Below, one piece after another: positions 25,766 to 33,959 of a stretch of DNA of 64,000 bases (position 1 is its first letter; every line of letters begins with the position of its first letter). The notes beneath the pieces were generated by a model. The model had not been told where the DNA came from. It made no database searches and worked only from the letters and a program-made list of their open reading frames with translations. The translations under genes were made by a program, and so were the position numbers. Source of the stretch: Saccharopolyspora hirsuta (lineage in GTDB: Bacteria > Actinomycetota > Actinomycetes > Mycobacteriales > Pseudonocardiaceae); NCBI RefSeq assembly GCF_008630535.1, contig NZ_VWPH01000006.1:434001-498000 (forward strand), read 5' to 3'.

Positions 25766-26470
25766 GTGCCGCCTCAACCCACCACCGACGCCCGCATCGA
25801 CCTCGTGCTGCTCGACGTCGGCGGCCCGGTCTACGACGACCGCGCCTACCGCGACGCGCTGCTGCGCGCCACGCGCGAACTCGCCGCCGAGGCCGGGCGC
25901 GAGGTCGACGAAGCGGAGTTCCAGCAGGTCTACGACGAGCGGCGGCAGGCCCAGGGCGGCTCGCTGCGCACCGCGGTCGCCGAGCGGTTCCTGACCGCAG
26001 ACGACCGCCAGCGGCTGTCCGACCGCGCCGAGCAGTACTGGGAGTACCCGCCGTCGGCCCTGCACGAGGACGTCCTGCCCGCGCTGCGGCAGCTCGCCGG
26101 GCGCTACAAGATCGCGATCGTGGCGAACCAGCGCGCGGTCGTCGTGGACGCCCTGCGCCGCGACGGCGTGGCCGACTTCGTGGACGTCTGGGCGATCTCG
26201 GAGGTCGTCGGCGCGGAGAAGCCGGACCCGCGGATCTTCCAGCACGCGCTGCGCGAAGCCGGTGTCGAACCGGCGAACGCGGTGCACGTCGGCAACCGGT
26301 TGGACACCGACGTGCGCGGTGCTCACCGGGTCGGGCTGCGAGCGGTGTGGGTGGTGCGCGGCGAGGCCCCGCCGAAGCCGACGCCAGAGCAGCTCGCCGA
26401 GCCGGACGTCGCGGTGTACTCGATGGCGGAACTGCCGGAGGCGTTGGAGAAGCTGCAGGCCGCCGGATGA
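25766..26470 (+). CDS. HAD superfamily phosphatase
   Basis: Haloacid-dehalogenase-type hydrolase of 234 aa. Motif I is DLVLLDVGGPVYDD (about residues 12-25). It is unusual because the second Asp of the common DxD is replaced by Gly (DVG), which also occurs in dehalogenase-like and YihX-like branches. A helical cap follows, then motif III (AEKPDPRIF) and motif IV (VHVGNRLDTDVRGA). The GTG has GGAAGGA six bases upstream. It lies 31 bp before the second FGGY kinase and is co-transcribed with it. Dephosphorylation of a sugar phosphate formed in this module is plausible but not shown. Confidence 0.75.
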   Translation: MPPQPTTDARIDLVLLDVGGPVYDDRAYRDALLRATRELAAEAGREVDEAEFQQVYDERRQAQGGSLRTAVAERFLTADDRQRLSDRAEQYWEYPPSALHEDVLPALRQLAGRYKIAIVANQRAVVVDALRRDGVADFVDVWAISEVVGAEKPDPRIFQHALREAGVEPANAVHVGNRLDTDVRGAHRVGLRAVWVVRGEAPPKPTPEQLAEPDVAVYSMAELPEALEKLQAAG

Positions 26471-26501
26471 CCAGCGGTCCACGCTCCGGGGAGGGGTGCT
26501 G

Positions 26502-27944
26502 ATGGGAGAGCTCGTCGCAGGGGTCGACATCGCGACCGCGAACGTGCGCGTGCAGGTCCACGACCAGGTCGGCGCGGTGGTGGCCGCGGCCTCCCGGCCG
26601 CTGCCGCAACCAGTGCGCTCGTCCGGCGGCCGTTCCGAGCAGGACGCGAGCACGTGGTGGCCAGCGGTTCGCGACTGCCTGGCCGAGTGCACGGCCGCGC
26701 TAGGGGCGCGCAGCGCCGAGATCACCTCGCTGGCGATCTCGGCCACCTCGGGCACGGTGGTTCCGGTCGACGCCAGCGGGAACCCGCTCGGCGCCGCGCT
26801 GATGTACGACGACCGGCGCGCCGAGGCCGAGGCCCGGACCGCGGTCGAGGTGGGTGCGCCGCGCTGGGAGCGGACCGGCATCACCCCGTCGGCGGGTTCG
26901 GGCCTGGCCCGGATCGCCTGGCTGGCGCGGCACCTCCCGGAGGGGACCGAGCAGGTCTGCCACACCCCGGACGTCATCGCCCGGAAGCTGGTCGGGCGGC
27001 CGGTCGCGACCGACACCAGCCACGCGCTGAAGAGCGGCTACGACGCGGTGGCCGGGGAGTGGGCGACGGAGGTCTTCGACGCGCTCGAGGTGCCGTCCCG
27101 GCTGCTCCCGGAGGTCGTGCGGCCGACTGCGGTGCTCGGTGAGGTCTCCGCGGCGGCTGCGGTGGAGACCGGTCTGCCGCAGGGCTGCGAAGTGCGGGCC
27201 GGGATGACCGACGGGTGCGCGGGCCAGCTGGCGTGCGGGGCCGTCGACATCGGCCAGTTCGTGACCGTGCTGGGCACGACGCTGGTGCTCAAGGGCGTTT
27301 CCAAGGAGCTCGTGCACGACCCGGCCGGGGCGGTGTACAGCCACCTGCACCCGGACGGCGTGTGGCTGCCCGGCGGTGCGGCCAACATCGGCGGCTCCGC
27401 GCTGTCCGATGTGGACCCGTCGGAACTGGCGGGCCTGGACGCGGCGGCCACCGAACGCGGCCCGGCCAGCGTGGTCAACTACCCGCTGCGCGGGGAGGGC
27501 GAGCGGTTCCCGTTCCTGGCCGAGCGGGCCGCGCAGTTCGTCCTCGGCACTCCGCAGGACCGGGTGGACGAGTACCGCTCCCGCCTCGAAGGTGTCGCTT
27601 TCTGCGAGCGGCTCGCGCTGGAACGCCTGGCGGATCTCGGTGCACCGGCAGCGGGCCCGGTGCGCACCGCGGGTGGTGGCGCTCGCAGCCTCGCCTGGTG
27701 CCGGATCAGGGCGTCGATCCTGGACCGGCCGGTCCTGCGGGTCCAAGGCGCGGGCACCGCGCTCGGGGCTGCGCTGCTGGCTGCCAGCGGTTCGATCCAC
27801 CCGGACCTGAGCGCCGCGGCGACCGCGATGGTGCCCGAGGGCGAACTGGTCGAGCCGGTGCCCTCGGAGGTGTCCCAACTGGACGGCAGCTACCAGCGCT
27901 TCCTCGGCGAACTCCGCGAGCGCGGCTGGCTCGCCGCGGCCTGA
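26502..27944 (+). CDS. FGGY family sugar kinase
   Basis: Second carbohydrate kinase of the module, 480 aa, only distantly related to the one at 24135-25610. It has GVDIATANVRV as the first phosphate loop (about residues 6-16), ALMYDDRRAEAEAR with the catalytic Asp, GMTDGCAGQLACGAV and the second phosphate loop TVLGTTLVLKG, then RTAGGGARS for adenosine. The ATG has GGGGAGGGG about five bases upstream. The C-terminus is complete. Two different FGGY kinases under one regulator suggest two substrates or a two-step polyol route. Confidence 0.8.
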   Translation: MGELVAGVDIATANVRVQVHDQVGAVVAAASRPLPQPVRSSGGRSEQDASTWWPAVRDCLAECTAALGARSAEITSLAISATSGTVVPVDASGNPLGAALMYDDRRAEAEARTAVEVGAPRWERTGITPSAGSGLARIAWLARHLPEGTEQVCHTPDVIARKLVGRPVATDTSHALKSGYDAVAGEWATEVFDALEVPSRLLPEVVRPTAVLGEVSAAAAVETGLPQGCEVRAGMTDGCAGQLACGAVDIGQFVTVLGTTLVLKGVSKELVHDPAGAVYSHLHPDGVWLPGGAANIGGSALSDVDPSELAGLDAAATERGPASVVNYPLRGEGERFPFLAERAAQFVLGTPQDRVDEYRSRLEGVAFCERLALERLADLGAPAAGPVRTAGGGARSLAWCRIRASILDRPVLRVQGAGTALGAALLAASGSIHPDLSAAATAMVPEGELVEPVPSEVSQLDGSYQRFLGELRERGWLAAA

Positions 27945-27975
27945 CGCCGGGAACCCGCTCCGCGGTCGGCGGGGG

Positions 27976-28764
27976 TCAGCGCTCGGCGACCTCCAGCGCC
28001 ACCCCCGCCGACCGGAGCTCGTCGAGCCGCGCGGCCGGGGTACCGGCATCGACCACGACCAGGTCGAACTCGGTCAGCGGGGCCAGCTCGTGGACCGCGC
28101 GCCGGTCGAACTTGGAGTGGTCCAGCAGCAGCACCCGCTTGCCCGCGGTCTCCATCAGCGCCCGCTTGACCTGGATCGTCTCCTGCGAGCGGTGCAGGCA
28201 GTGCCCGCCGACCACGGCGGTGGTGGACATGAACAGCACGTCCGAGCGCATGGTGCGGGCCATGGTGGCGGTGTGCAGCCCCAGGAATGCGTCGTAGGAC
28301 GGCTGGTAGTCGCCGCCGAGACCGATCAGGTGCAGGCCGGGCTCGCCGCTGAGCAGGTTGATCACGGACAGGAAGTTCGTCACGACGGTCAGCGGGGCCA
28401 GCGCGGGCAACCGCTCGGCGACGGCCAGCGCGCTGGTGCTGTCGTCCAGGGCCACGACCTGGCCGGGGGAGACCAGCCGCGCGGCGTGCTCGGCGATGCG
28501 GGCCTTCTCCTCGGCGGCGTCGGCGATCCGGGCCCGCACCGAGGTCTCCAGCAGCGCGGTCGGCGTCGAGGTCGCCCCGCCCCGGACCTTGCGCAGCCAG
28601 CCCTGCTGCTCCAGCACGTCCAGATCGCGGTGGATCGTCATGCCGCTGACGCCGTGCTTGGCGGCGAGCTCCTCGATGCGCACGAACCCGCTGGCCAGCA
28701 CCTCCTGGCGGATCTCCTCGCGCCGGTCCTGCTGGCTGACCGGTGTGCCGCCTGCCTCGGCCAC
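27976..28764 (-). CDS. DeoR/GlpR family transcriptional regulator
   Basis: Regulator of 262 aa: an N-terminal DeoR helix-turn-helix (RREEIRQEVLASGFVRIEEL, then GVSGMTIHRDLDVLEQQG) and a C-terminal sugar-phosphate sensor domain with the conserved LDDSTSALAVA and DHSKFDRRA segments. I chose the GTG at 28764, preceded by GAGGTGAGGGG; a GTG at 28782 is an alternative. It is convergent with the second FGGY kinase and most likely controls the sugar-kinase genes and itself. A near-perfect palindrome at 28826-28858 is the likely operator. The inducer is presumably a phosphorylated sugar made by the kinases. Confidence 0.83.
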   Translation of the reverse strand: MAEAGGTPVSQQDRREEIRQEVLASGFVRIEELAAKHGVSGMTIHRDLDVLEQQGWLRKVRGGATSTPTALLETSVRARIADAAEEKARIAEHAARLVSPGQVVALDDSTSALAVAERLPALAPLTVVTNFLSVINLLSGEPGLHLIGLGGDYQPSYDAFLGLHTATMARTMRSDVLFMSTTAVVGGHCLHRSQETIQVKRALMETAGKRVLLLDHSKFDRRAVHELAPLTEFDLVVVDAGTPAARLDELRSAGVALEVAER

Positions 28765-28825
28765 CCCGAAACCCCTCACCTCAGAGCTCGTCGTAGGTCC
28801 CACCCGGTACGCGACGGCGAGCGAC

Positions 28826-28858
28826 CACGTGTGCAATCGCCAGTGATTGTCACACGTG
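28826..28858. promoter_or_regulatory. palindromic operator upstream of the DeoR gene
   Basis: Arms CACGTGTGCAATC (28826-28838) and GATTG-T-CACACGTG (28845-28858) pair throughout except for one extra T, with a 6-base spacer. It lies about 62 bp before the chosen start of the DeoR gene and just beyond the stop codon of the gamma-glutamylcyclotransferase-like gene on the same strand. Confidence 0.65.
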
Positions 28859-28874
28859 CGGCGTGATGTTCGGG

Positions 28875-29345
28875 TCAGATGTCACGCGGGGAGCCGGGCC
28901 CGACGTTGTGGCAGGGCCGTTTCCGCAGCTTCTCGACGTAGTCCTCGGGGGCCCCGGCGGCTTCCGCGGCATCGGCCATCACGCCGAGGTAGCGCGCTGA
29001 CGGCAGCCCGCCCTCGTAGGCGTCGAGCACGTACAGCCAGGCCAGCACCGGCCCGTCCAGCGTCTGCACTCGCAGCCGGAGCTTCTTGTGCATGCCCAGC
29101 TCGGCGCCCTCCCAGTTGTCGAGCTGCCGCTCGTCCTCCGGGCTGACGTCGTAGAGCACCGTGAAGACCTGGGCACCGGGGTGTTCGACGATGGTGGCGA
29201 GGGCGCCTTCCCAGCCGTAGTCCTCCCCGCCGAAGGTCAACCGCCAGTCCATCAGCCAGCCCGTACCCGCCATCGGCGAATGCGGAGCTCGCTTCAACAT
29301 CTGGGCCGGATCCATGTTGGACCCGTACGCGGCGTACAGAGGCAC
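28875..29345 (-). CDS. gamma-glutamylcyclotransferase-like (AIG2/GGCT fold) protein
   Basis: Protein of 156 aa of the gamma-glutamylcyclotransferase superfamily. The substrate loop YAAYGSNMDP is at residues 4-13, and the segment with the catalytic-type glutamate is DNWEGAELGMHKK (about 79-91). The start is the GTG at 29345, right before the conserved YGSN strand; the longer open frame upstream is not family-like. The cytoplasmic reaction, release of 5-oxoproline from a gamma-glutamyl compound, is inferred from the fold. It lies between the M20 pair and the LpdA gene, in the place occupied by Rv3304 in mycobacteria as I recall that map. Confidence 0.78.
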   Translation of the reverse strand: MPLYAAYGSNMDPAQMLKRAPHSPMAGTGWLMDWRLTFGGEDYGWEGALATIVEHPGAQVFTVLYDVSPEDERQLDNWEGAELGMHKKLRLRVQTLDGPVLAWLYVLDAYEGGLPSARYLGVMADAAEAAGAPEDYVEKLRKRPCHNVGPGSPRDI

Positions 29346-29623
29346 GCCCAACAGGGTAGCGATCGACAGCCCGGGTGGCGGACCGGACCACGTCACAAAA
29401 GTGGGTAGTCGCGACCGTCTTCGGCCGTCCCGTCCGGTTTCGCGCGCCTCGGGCGGATCGCGGAGCGCAGCGGCCGACCCCGAGCCGGTGACCCTCGGTC
29501 GCCGCCGCGCTGTGGGACGCGCCACGGTGGTCAATTCGGGCGACACCACCCGAATCGACCGGACTACGCGCAGCGTACGGTGAGTCTGGCGCCCACACGG
29601 CAGGCATCGGGGAGGAACGCGAA

Positions 29624-31027
29624 GTGACCCGCATCGTGATCATGGGAGGCGGTCCGGCCGGTTACGAGGCGGCGCTGGTCGCCGCGTCGAACGGGGCGGA
29701 CGTCACGCTGGTCGAGCCGGAAGGCCTCGGTGGGGCTTGCGTGCTCTACGACTGCGTGCCGTCGAAGACCTTCATCGCCTCGGCGGGGGCGCGCTCGGCG
29801 TACCGCGATGCCCGCGAGCTCGGCATCCGCGCGAAGACCGAGGACTCCGACGTCGACGTGGCGGTGGTGCACGGCCGGGTCAAGGGCCTCGCGCTCGCGC
29901 AGTCCGCCGACATCCGGTCCCGGGTCCGCCGCGAAGGCGTGAAGATCCTGCCCGGTCGCGCGCGCTTCACCAACCCGGCCAAGGGCATGGCGGTGCACCA
30001 GGTCGGCGTCGACCTGGCCGACGGCGGCTACCAGGAGCTGACCGCCGACGTCGTGCTGATCGCCACCGGTGCCACGCCGCGGGTCCTCAAGGGCGCCGAG
30101 CCGGACGGGGAGCGCATCCTCAACTGGCGGCAGCTCTACGACCTGCCCGAACTTCCCGAGCACCTGGCCGTGATCGGCTCCGGCGTCACCGGTGTGGAGT
30201 TCGCCTCCGCCTACACCGAGATGGGCGTCAAGGTCACCATGATCTCCAGCCGCGACCGGGTGCTGCCGCACGAGGACGCCGACGCGGCGGCGGTGCTGGA
30301 GGAGGTGTTCGCCGAGCGCGGCACCGAGGTCGTCAAGCACGCGCGCGCCGAGAAGGTGGAGCGCACCGATTCCGGGGTGCTGATCCACCTGGCCGACGGG
30401 CGGCAGGTGGAGGCCAGCCACGCGCTGATGACCGTGGGCTCGGTGCCCAACACCAGCGACATCGGGCTGGAGCGGATCGGCGTGGAGACCGACCGGGGCG
30501 GCTACATCCCGGTCGACCGGGTGTCGCGGACCTGCGTGCCGGGCGTCTACGCGGCCGGTGACTGCACCGGTCTGCTGCTGCTGGCCTCGGTGGCGGGCAT
30601 GCAGGGCCGGATCGCGATGTGGCATGCGCTCGGCGAGGGCGTCACCCCGATCAAGCTCAAGACGGTCGCCGCGAACGTCTTCACCCACCCGGAGATCGCC
30701 ACCGTCGGCATCAGCCAGCAGGCGATCGACAGCGGCGAGGTGCCGGCGCGGACCGTGATGATGCCGCTGGCCACCAACCCGCGCGCGAAGATGGAGGGGC
30801 TGCGCCGCGGTTTCCTCAAGGTCTTCTGCCGCCCGCAGACCGGTGTGGTGGTGGGCGGCGTCGTGGTGGCGCCGAACGCCAGCGAGCTGATCCTGCCGAT
30901 CGCGCTCGCGGTGCAGAACCAGGTCACGGTGGACAACCTGGCCAACACGTTCTCGGTGTACCCGTCGCTGTCGGGCTCGCTCACCGAGGCGGGCCGCCTG
31001 CTGATGCGGCACGACGACCTGGACTGA
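29624..31027 (+). CDS. lpdA: NAD(P)H quinone reductase of the flavoprotein disulfide reductase family
   Basis: FAD protein of 467 aa resembling M. tuberculosis LpdA (Rv3303c), which reduces quinones and is not a lipoamide dehydrogenase. It has the FAD loop GGGPAG (residues 8-13), NAD loop GSGVTGVEFAS and second FAD motif VYAAGDCTG. Both cysteines of the redox pair are here (Cys39 and Cys44 in GGACVLYDCVPSK). However, the C-terminal His-x4-Glu acid-base pair is replaced by Tyr446 and Gly451 (FSVYPSLSG), as in the quinone reductase branch. The GTG has GGGGAGGAA seven bases upstream. It is followed by a DCC-family gene 56 bp on. Confidence 0.87.
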   Translation: MTRIVIMGGGPAGYEAALVAASNGADVTLVEPEGLGGACVLYDCVPSKTFIASAGARSAYRDARELGIRAKTEDSDVDVAVVHGRVKGLALAQSADIRSRVRREGVKILPGRARFTNPAKGMAVHQVGVDLADGGYQELTADVVLIATGATPRVLKGAEPDGERILNWRQLYDLPELPEHLAVIGSGVTGVEFASAYTEMGVKVTMISSRDRVLPHEDADAAAVLEEVFAERGTEVVKHARAEKVERTDSGVLIHLADGRQVEASHALMTVGSVPNTSDIGLERIGVETDRGGYIPVDRVSRTCVPGVYAAGDCTGLLLLASVAGMQGRIAMWHALGEGVTPIKLKTVAANVFTHPEIATVGISQQAIDSGEVPARTVMMPLATNPRAKMEGLRRGFLKVFCRPQTGVVVGGVVVAPNASELILPIALAVQNQVTVDNLANTFSVYPSLSGSLTEAGRLLMRHDDLD

Positions 31028-31083
31028 GGAGGGCTCGTCCGCAGGAACCGGTCGGGCCGGGCAACCGCTGGGCAGGAGTGGCC

Positions 31084-31482
31084 ATGACCGAACTTCCGGT
31101 GCTGATCTACGACGGCGACTGCGGTTTCTGCACGCGCAGCGCGCGGCTGGCCGAGCGCCTGCCGGTGCGGATGCGCGTGCAGACCTGGCAGGAGGCCGAC
31201 CTCGCCGCCTACCGGACGACGGCCGACCGGGCCCGGCACGAGGTGCTGTGGGTGGCGCCGTCCGGACGGGTGTTCGGCGGTGCGGCCGCGGTGGCCGAGC
31301 TGCTCAAGACCTGCCGCCCGCCGTGGCCGGTGGCCGGTGCGGTGCTGTCCGCGCCGGTGGTGCGCACGCTGGCCGAGTGGGTTTACCGGTGGGTCGCGGA
31401 GAACCGCTACCGGCTGCCCGGCGGCACTCCGGCGTGCAGGTTGCCGGAGGAACAACGTCCCGGCCGCGGGGATCGTTCCTGA
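31084..31482 (+). CDS. DCC family thiol-disulfide oxidoreductase-like protein (DUF393)
   Basis: Protein of 132 aa with the family motif YDGDCGFCTRS (residues 9-19), giving a thioredoxin-like DxDCxxC centre, and a later RxxxYRWVAENRYRLPGG-type helix. It is thought to be a thiol-disulfide exchange protein; its partner is unknown. The ATG has AGGAG about six bases upstream. It lies 56 bp after lpdA and is probably co-transcribed with it, which would put a dithiol protein beside a flavoprotein that keeps its cysteine pair. Confidence 0.8.
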   Translation: MTELPVLIYDGDCGFCTRSARLAERLPVRMRVQTWQEADLAAYRTTADRARHEVLWVAPSGRVFGGAAAVAELLKTCRPPWPVAGAVLSAPVVRTLAEWVYRWVAENRYRLPGGTPACRLPEEQRPGRGDRS

Positions 31483-31614
31483 GCCGTTCGATCTCGGCCG
31501 AAAGTACGAGATAGCCGCTCTGCTTCCTGGCCGATCGGTCGACTCCACCTGACACATCGGCTGATCCGCTGGCCCCTCGACGCGCCATAACTTGGATGTC
31601 GTCGGGGGTCGAAC

Positions 31615-31660
31615 GGGCCGGTTCCCCCTGTTTCAGGGGATCGACGGGGAGAACCGGCCC
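31615..31660 (+). promoter_or_regulatory. double hairpin in the leader of the TPR gene
   Basis: Outer arms GGGCCGGTTC/GAACCGGCCC (31615-31624, 31651-31660) enclose a second stem CCCCTG/CAGGGG (31625-31630, 31634-31639). A -10-like TAACTT at 31587-31592 would place the structure in the first 60 bases of a ~120-base leader. Confidence 0.5.
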
Positions 31661-31717
31661 CCAGCGAGATTGGTGCGTCTTGGCACCAACGCGGTGTGGA
31701 AGAGCGAGGTGGCCGGG

Positions 31718-32746
31718 ATGTACGGCAAGGCGTTCGCGCCGGAGTTCCAGGGACGGCTCCGGAGTCTGTCGGTGAACACGAACTACGAGGACGCGCTGGC
31801 CAAGGCGCGTGCGGAAGTTGTTCGCGCGGCGGAGGAAGGCGATGGCCTGGCGCTCGCCCAGGCGAGGCTGGTGGAGTCCGAGGCGTGCCGGCGGTTGGGC
31901 CGGGTCGACGAGGCGGACGTGGCGTGGCGCGCGAGCTACCGGGCCGCCCGGGAGGCCGACGAGCCGGGCGCGATGGCGTGGGCGCTGTGGAACGGCGGCA
32001 CGCTGGCCCGGCAGCGCGGGCAGATGACCGGCGCGCTGCGCTGGCTCGGCCTCGCCCGCGATGCGGCGACCCGGGCGGGCGACGTGGTGGCCCTGGGGTA
32101 CTCGGTCGCCGGGATCGCCGAGACGCTGCGGATCCGCGGTGACTACGAGGAAGCCCGCGACCTGCACGAGAAGCTGCTCGCCGAGGCCCGCAGGCGGGGC
32201 GAGACCCGGCACACGGTGTGGGCGCTCGAAGGGCTGGCGCAGCTCGACCGCAACGCGGGCGATCTGGACGCGGCGTGGGAGCGCTTCGCCGAGGCCGCGC
32301 AGATCGCCGAGGACGGCGGGGACGAGCGGGGGCTCGCCTGGGCGCTGCGCGGTCTGGCCGACGTGCTGTCGTTGCGCGGGGAGCACGACGAAGCGCTGCG
32401 GCTGCTGACGAAGGGCGAGCAGATCTGCCGCCGGATGGATCTGTCCAGCGCCCTGGCCTACAACCGGAAGATGCGCGGCAACGTCCTGTTCCGCGCGTGC
32501 TGGTACGGCGAGGCGGCGCGCACCTACCAGGAGGCGCTGAAGATGTTCCGCGCCATGAACGAACCGCGCGGGGCGGCGCTGGCCGAGCTGGGCCTGCTCA
32601 AGAGCCGTGACAAGCTGGGGCGCCCGCGACCAGCCACCGAGCGCGACCTGCGTGCCCTCCGGGACACCTTGGACGACCGGGAACACCGGCACACCAGGAA
32701 GATGGTGCAGGACGCGCTCGACGAGATGCTGGAACTGGTCGCGTAA
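31718..32746 (+). CDS. tetratricopeptide-repeat protein
   Basis: All-helical protein of 342 aa built of about six TPR-like hairpins (for example LAQARLVESEACRRLGRVDEAD, AWALWNGGTLARQRGQMTGAL, ALRGLADVLSLRGEHDEAL, quoted in part), with no DNA-binding or kinase domain and no signal peptide. The start is the ATG at 31718 with GAGGTGG six bases upstream. It probably acts as a protein-interaction scaffold or peptide sensor, similar to the TPR halves of actinomycete regulators, but lacks an N-terminal helix-turn-helix. Neighbours give no partner. A structured leader precedes it. Confidence 0.75.
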   Translation: MYGKAFAPEFQGRLRSLSVNTNYEDALAKARAEVVRAAEEGDGLALAQARLVESEACRRLGRVDEADVAWRASYRAAREADEPGAMAWALWNGGTLARQRGQMTGALRWLGLARDAATRAGDVVALGYSVAGIAETLRIRGDYEEARDLHEKLLAEARRRGETRHTVWALEGLAQLDRNAGDLDAAWERFAEAAQIAEDGGDERGLAWALRGLADVLSLRGEHDEALRLLTKGEQICRRMDLSSALAYNRKMRGNVLFRACWYGEAARTYQEALKMFRAMNEPRGAALAELGLLKSRDKLGRPRPATERDLRALRDTLDDREHRHTRKMVQDALDEMLELVA

Positions 32747-32863
32747 TCCCGGGGGATCTACCGACGCCGCAACAGTTTCCGCGCGACGGTTCTTCCGGTC
32801 GGCCGCTCTGGCTCGGGCCGCGATCCTGCGGCACCGAACCGAGGTCGGATCGAGGCGGAACGG

Positions 32864-33550
32864 TCAGTCGTTGAGTTTCGCTGCTGCGGCGCGGAGTTCG
32901 GCTCCCGCGTTGCGGGTGATCGGCTCGCCGTGGCCGAAGCAGGCGACCTCGGTGTCCAGCTCGGCGAGGCGGCGGAACGATTCGACGGCCTGCGCCCGGT
33001 CCAGGTTGAACGTGCCGAGCACGACCTCGCCGAAGTGGGCGATGGTGTCGCCGGTGAACAGAGTTCTGCTCCTTGACAAGTGAATTGCGATGCTCCCGTC
33101 GGTGTGACCGGGGATGGAGAGCACGCGGGCGCCGCCGCCGAAGTCGAGCACATCGCCCTCGGCGATCTCCTGGTCGACCGGGCAGGGCGGGTGCGGGGGC
33201 ACGTTCGGGGTGATGCTGTCGAACAGCGGTCGCTCCCAGTCGAGCAGCACCGGGTCGGGGCGGGGCTGCTCGCCCTGGATGACGGCCACGTCCCCGGCGT
33301 GCGCCAGCACCGGTGCGCCGGTGGCCGCGCGGAGTTCCGCGGCCGATCCCACGTGGTCCTCGTGGCCGTGGGTGAGCACGATCCGGTCCAGTTCGACGTC
33401 GAGCTCGGTCAGCAGCGCGGTGATGGCCGGGCCGGAGCCGACGGTCCCGGTGTCGATCAGGGTCGCGGAGCGTCCGTCCAGCCACAGGTAGGCCTGGCCG
33501 AAATCGGGGCGCAGGTGGTACAGGCCGGGCACGACGAGGTCGACGTCCAC
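32864..33550 (-). CDS. MBL-fold metallo-hydrolase
   Basis: Metallo-beta-lactamase-fold hydrolase of 228 aa. The zinc motif THGHEDHVG is at about residues 60-68, with later ligands in SIPGHTDGS, LFTGDT and CFGHGEPI. This is the glyoxalase II-like broad group (hydroxyacyl-thioester or lactone hydrolases); the substrate cannot be assigned. The GTG at 33550 starts just before the first strand and has no strong ribosome site; the frame stays open far upstream but through DNA with no domain. It is convergent with the TPR gene and divergent from the glycosyltransferase leader. Confidence 0.8.
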   Translation of the reverse strand: MDVDLVVPGLYHLRPDFGQAYLWLDGRSATLIDTGTVGSGPAITALLTELDVELDRIVLTHGHEDHVGSAAELRAATGAPVLAHAGDVAVIQGEQPRPDPVLLDWERPLFDSITPNVPPHPPCPVDQEIAEGDVLDFGGGARVLSIPGHTDGSIAIHLSRSRTLFTGDTIAHFGEVVLGTFNLDRAQAVESFRRLAELDTEVACFGHGEPITRNAGAELRAAAAKLND

Positions 33551-33959
33551 ACCGGCACGGTAGGCGCGGATCGGGTTGCGGCGGAGCGGGTTTCGTCGCG
33601 GGCGAACGAGCGCCGCCGGAGGGGCGCGGAAAACGGCGCGACGCCGAGGTGGGGGCTGCGTTAACCTGACCGCATGGTGCAACAGCAGCTCTACCTCTGA
33701 TCGCGCTCTCGTCCGCGGCCTCGCGACGGCTTCGTTCCGCCTGCCCGGCCGCGCATTTTCGCGCGCCCGCATCGATCCGGCGCGGCGGTGCACCGCCCGC
33801 CGATTCCGCACCTCCGCATCCCGATCGCACGCTGCGAGCTGGCCCCGTTGCCATCGCGGTCGCTGCGGAGCGGGCTCGGCTGCTCGGGCGCGAACACCGA
33901 CATCGTTGATCCGCTCCTCGTTGCGGCGAGGGCGTTTTCGATCAGGAGAGCAGAAGCAG
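33551..33959 (+). promoter_or_regulatory. long leader region of the glycosyltransferase gene
   Basis: A -10-like TAACCT (33662-33667) sits six bases before a short ORF. Downstream come a self-complementary GGCGGTGCACCGCC (33784-33797) and, next to the gene, two mutually exclusive pairings. CCTCG/CGAGG (33916-33920, 33927-33931) competes with CTCCT/AGGAG (33914-33918, 33944-33948), and the second would mask the ribosome site of the glycosyltransferase. This resembles drug-inducible translational attenuation; the stems are short and the reading is inference. Confidence 0.4.
33674..33700 (+). CDS. possible 8-residue leader peptide (MVQQQLYL)
   Basis: ATG at 33674 followed by seven sense codons and TGA. 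Its position right after a -10-like TAACCT suggests a leaderless transcript. It lies about 260 bases before a glycosyltransferase of the macrolide-inactivating type, where ribosome-stalling leaders are known in other resistance genes. Too short to support by coding statistics. Confidence 0.35.
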   Translation: MVQQQLYL

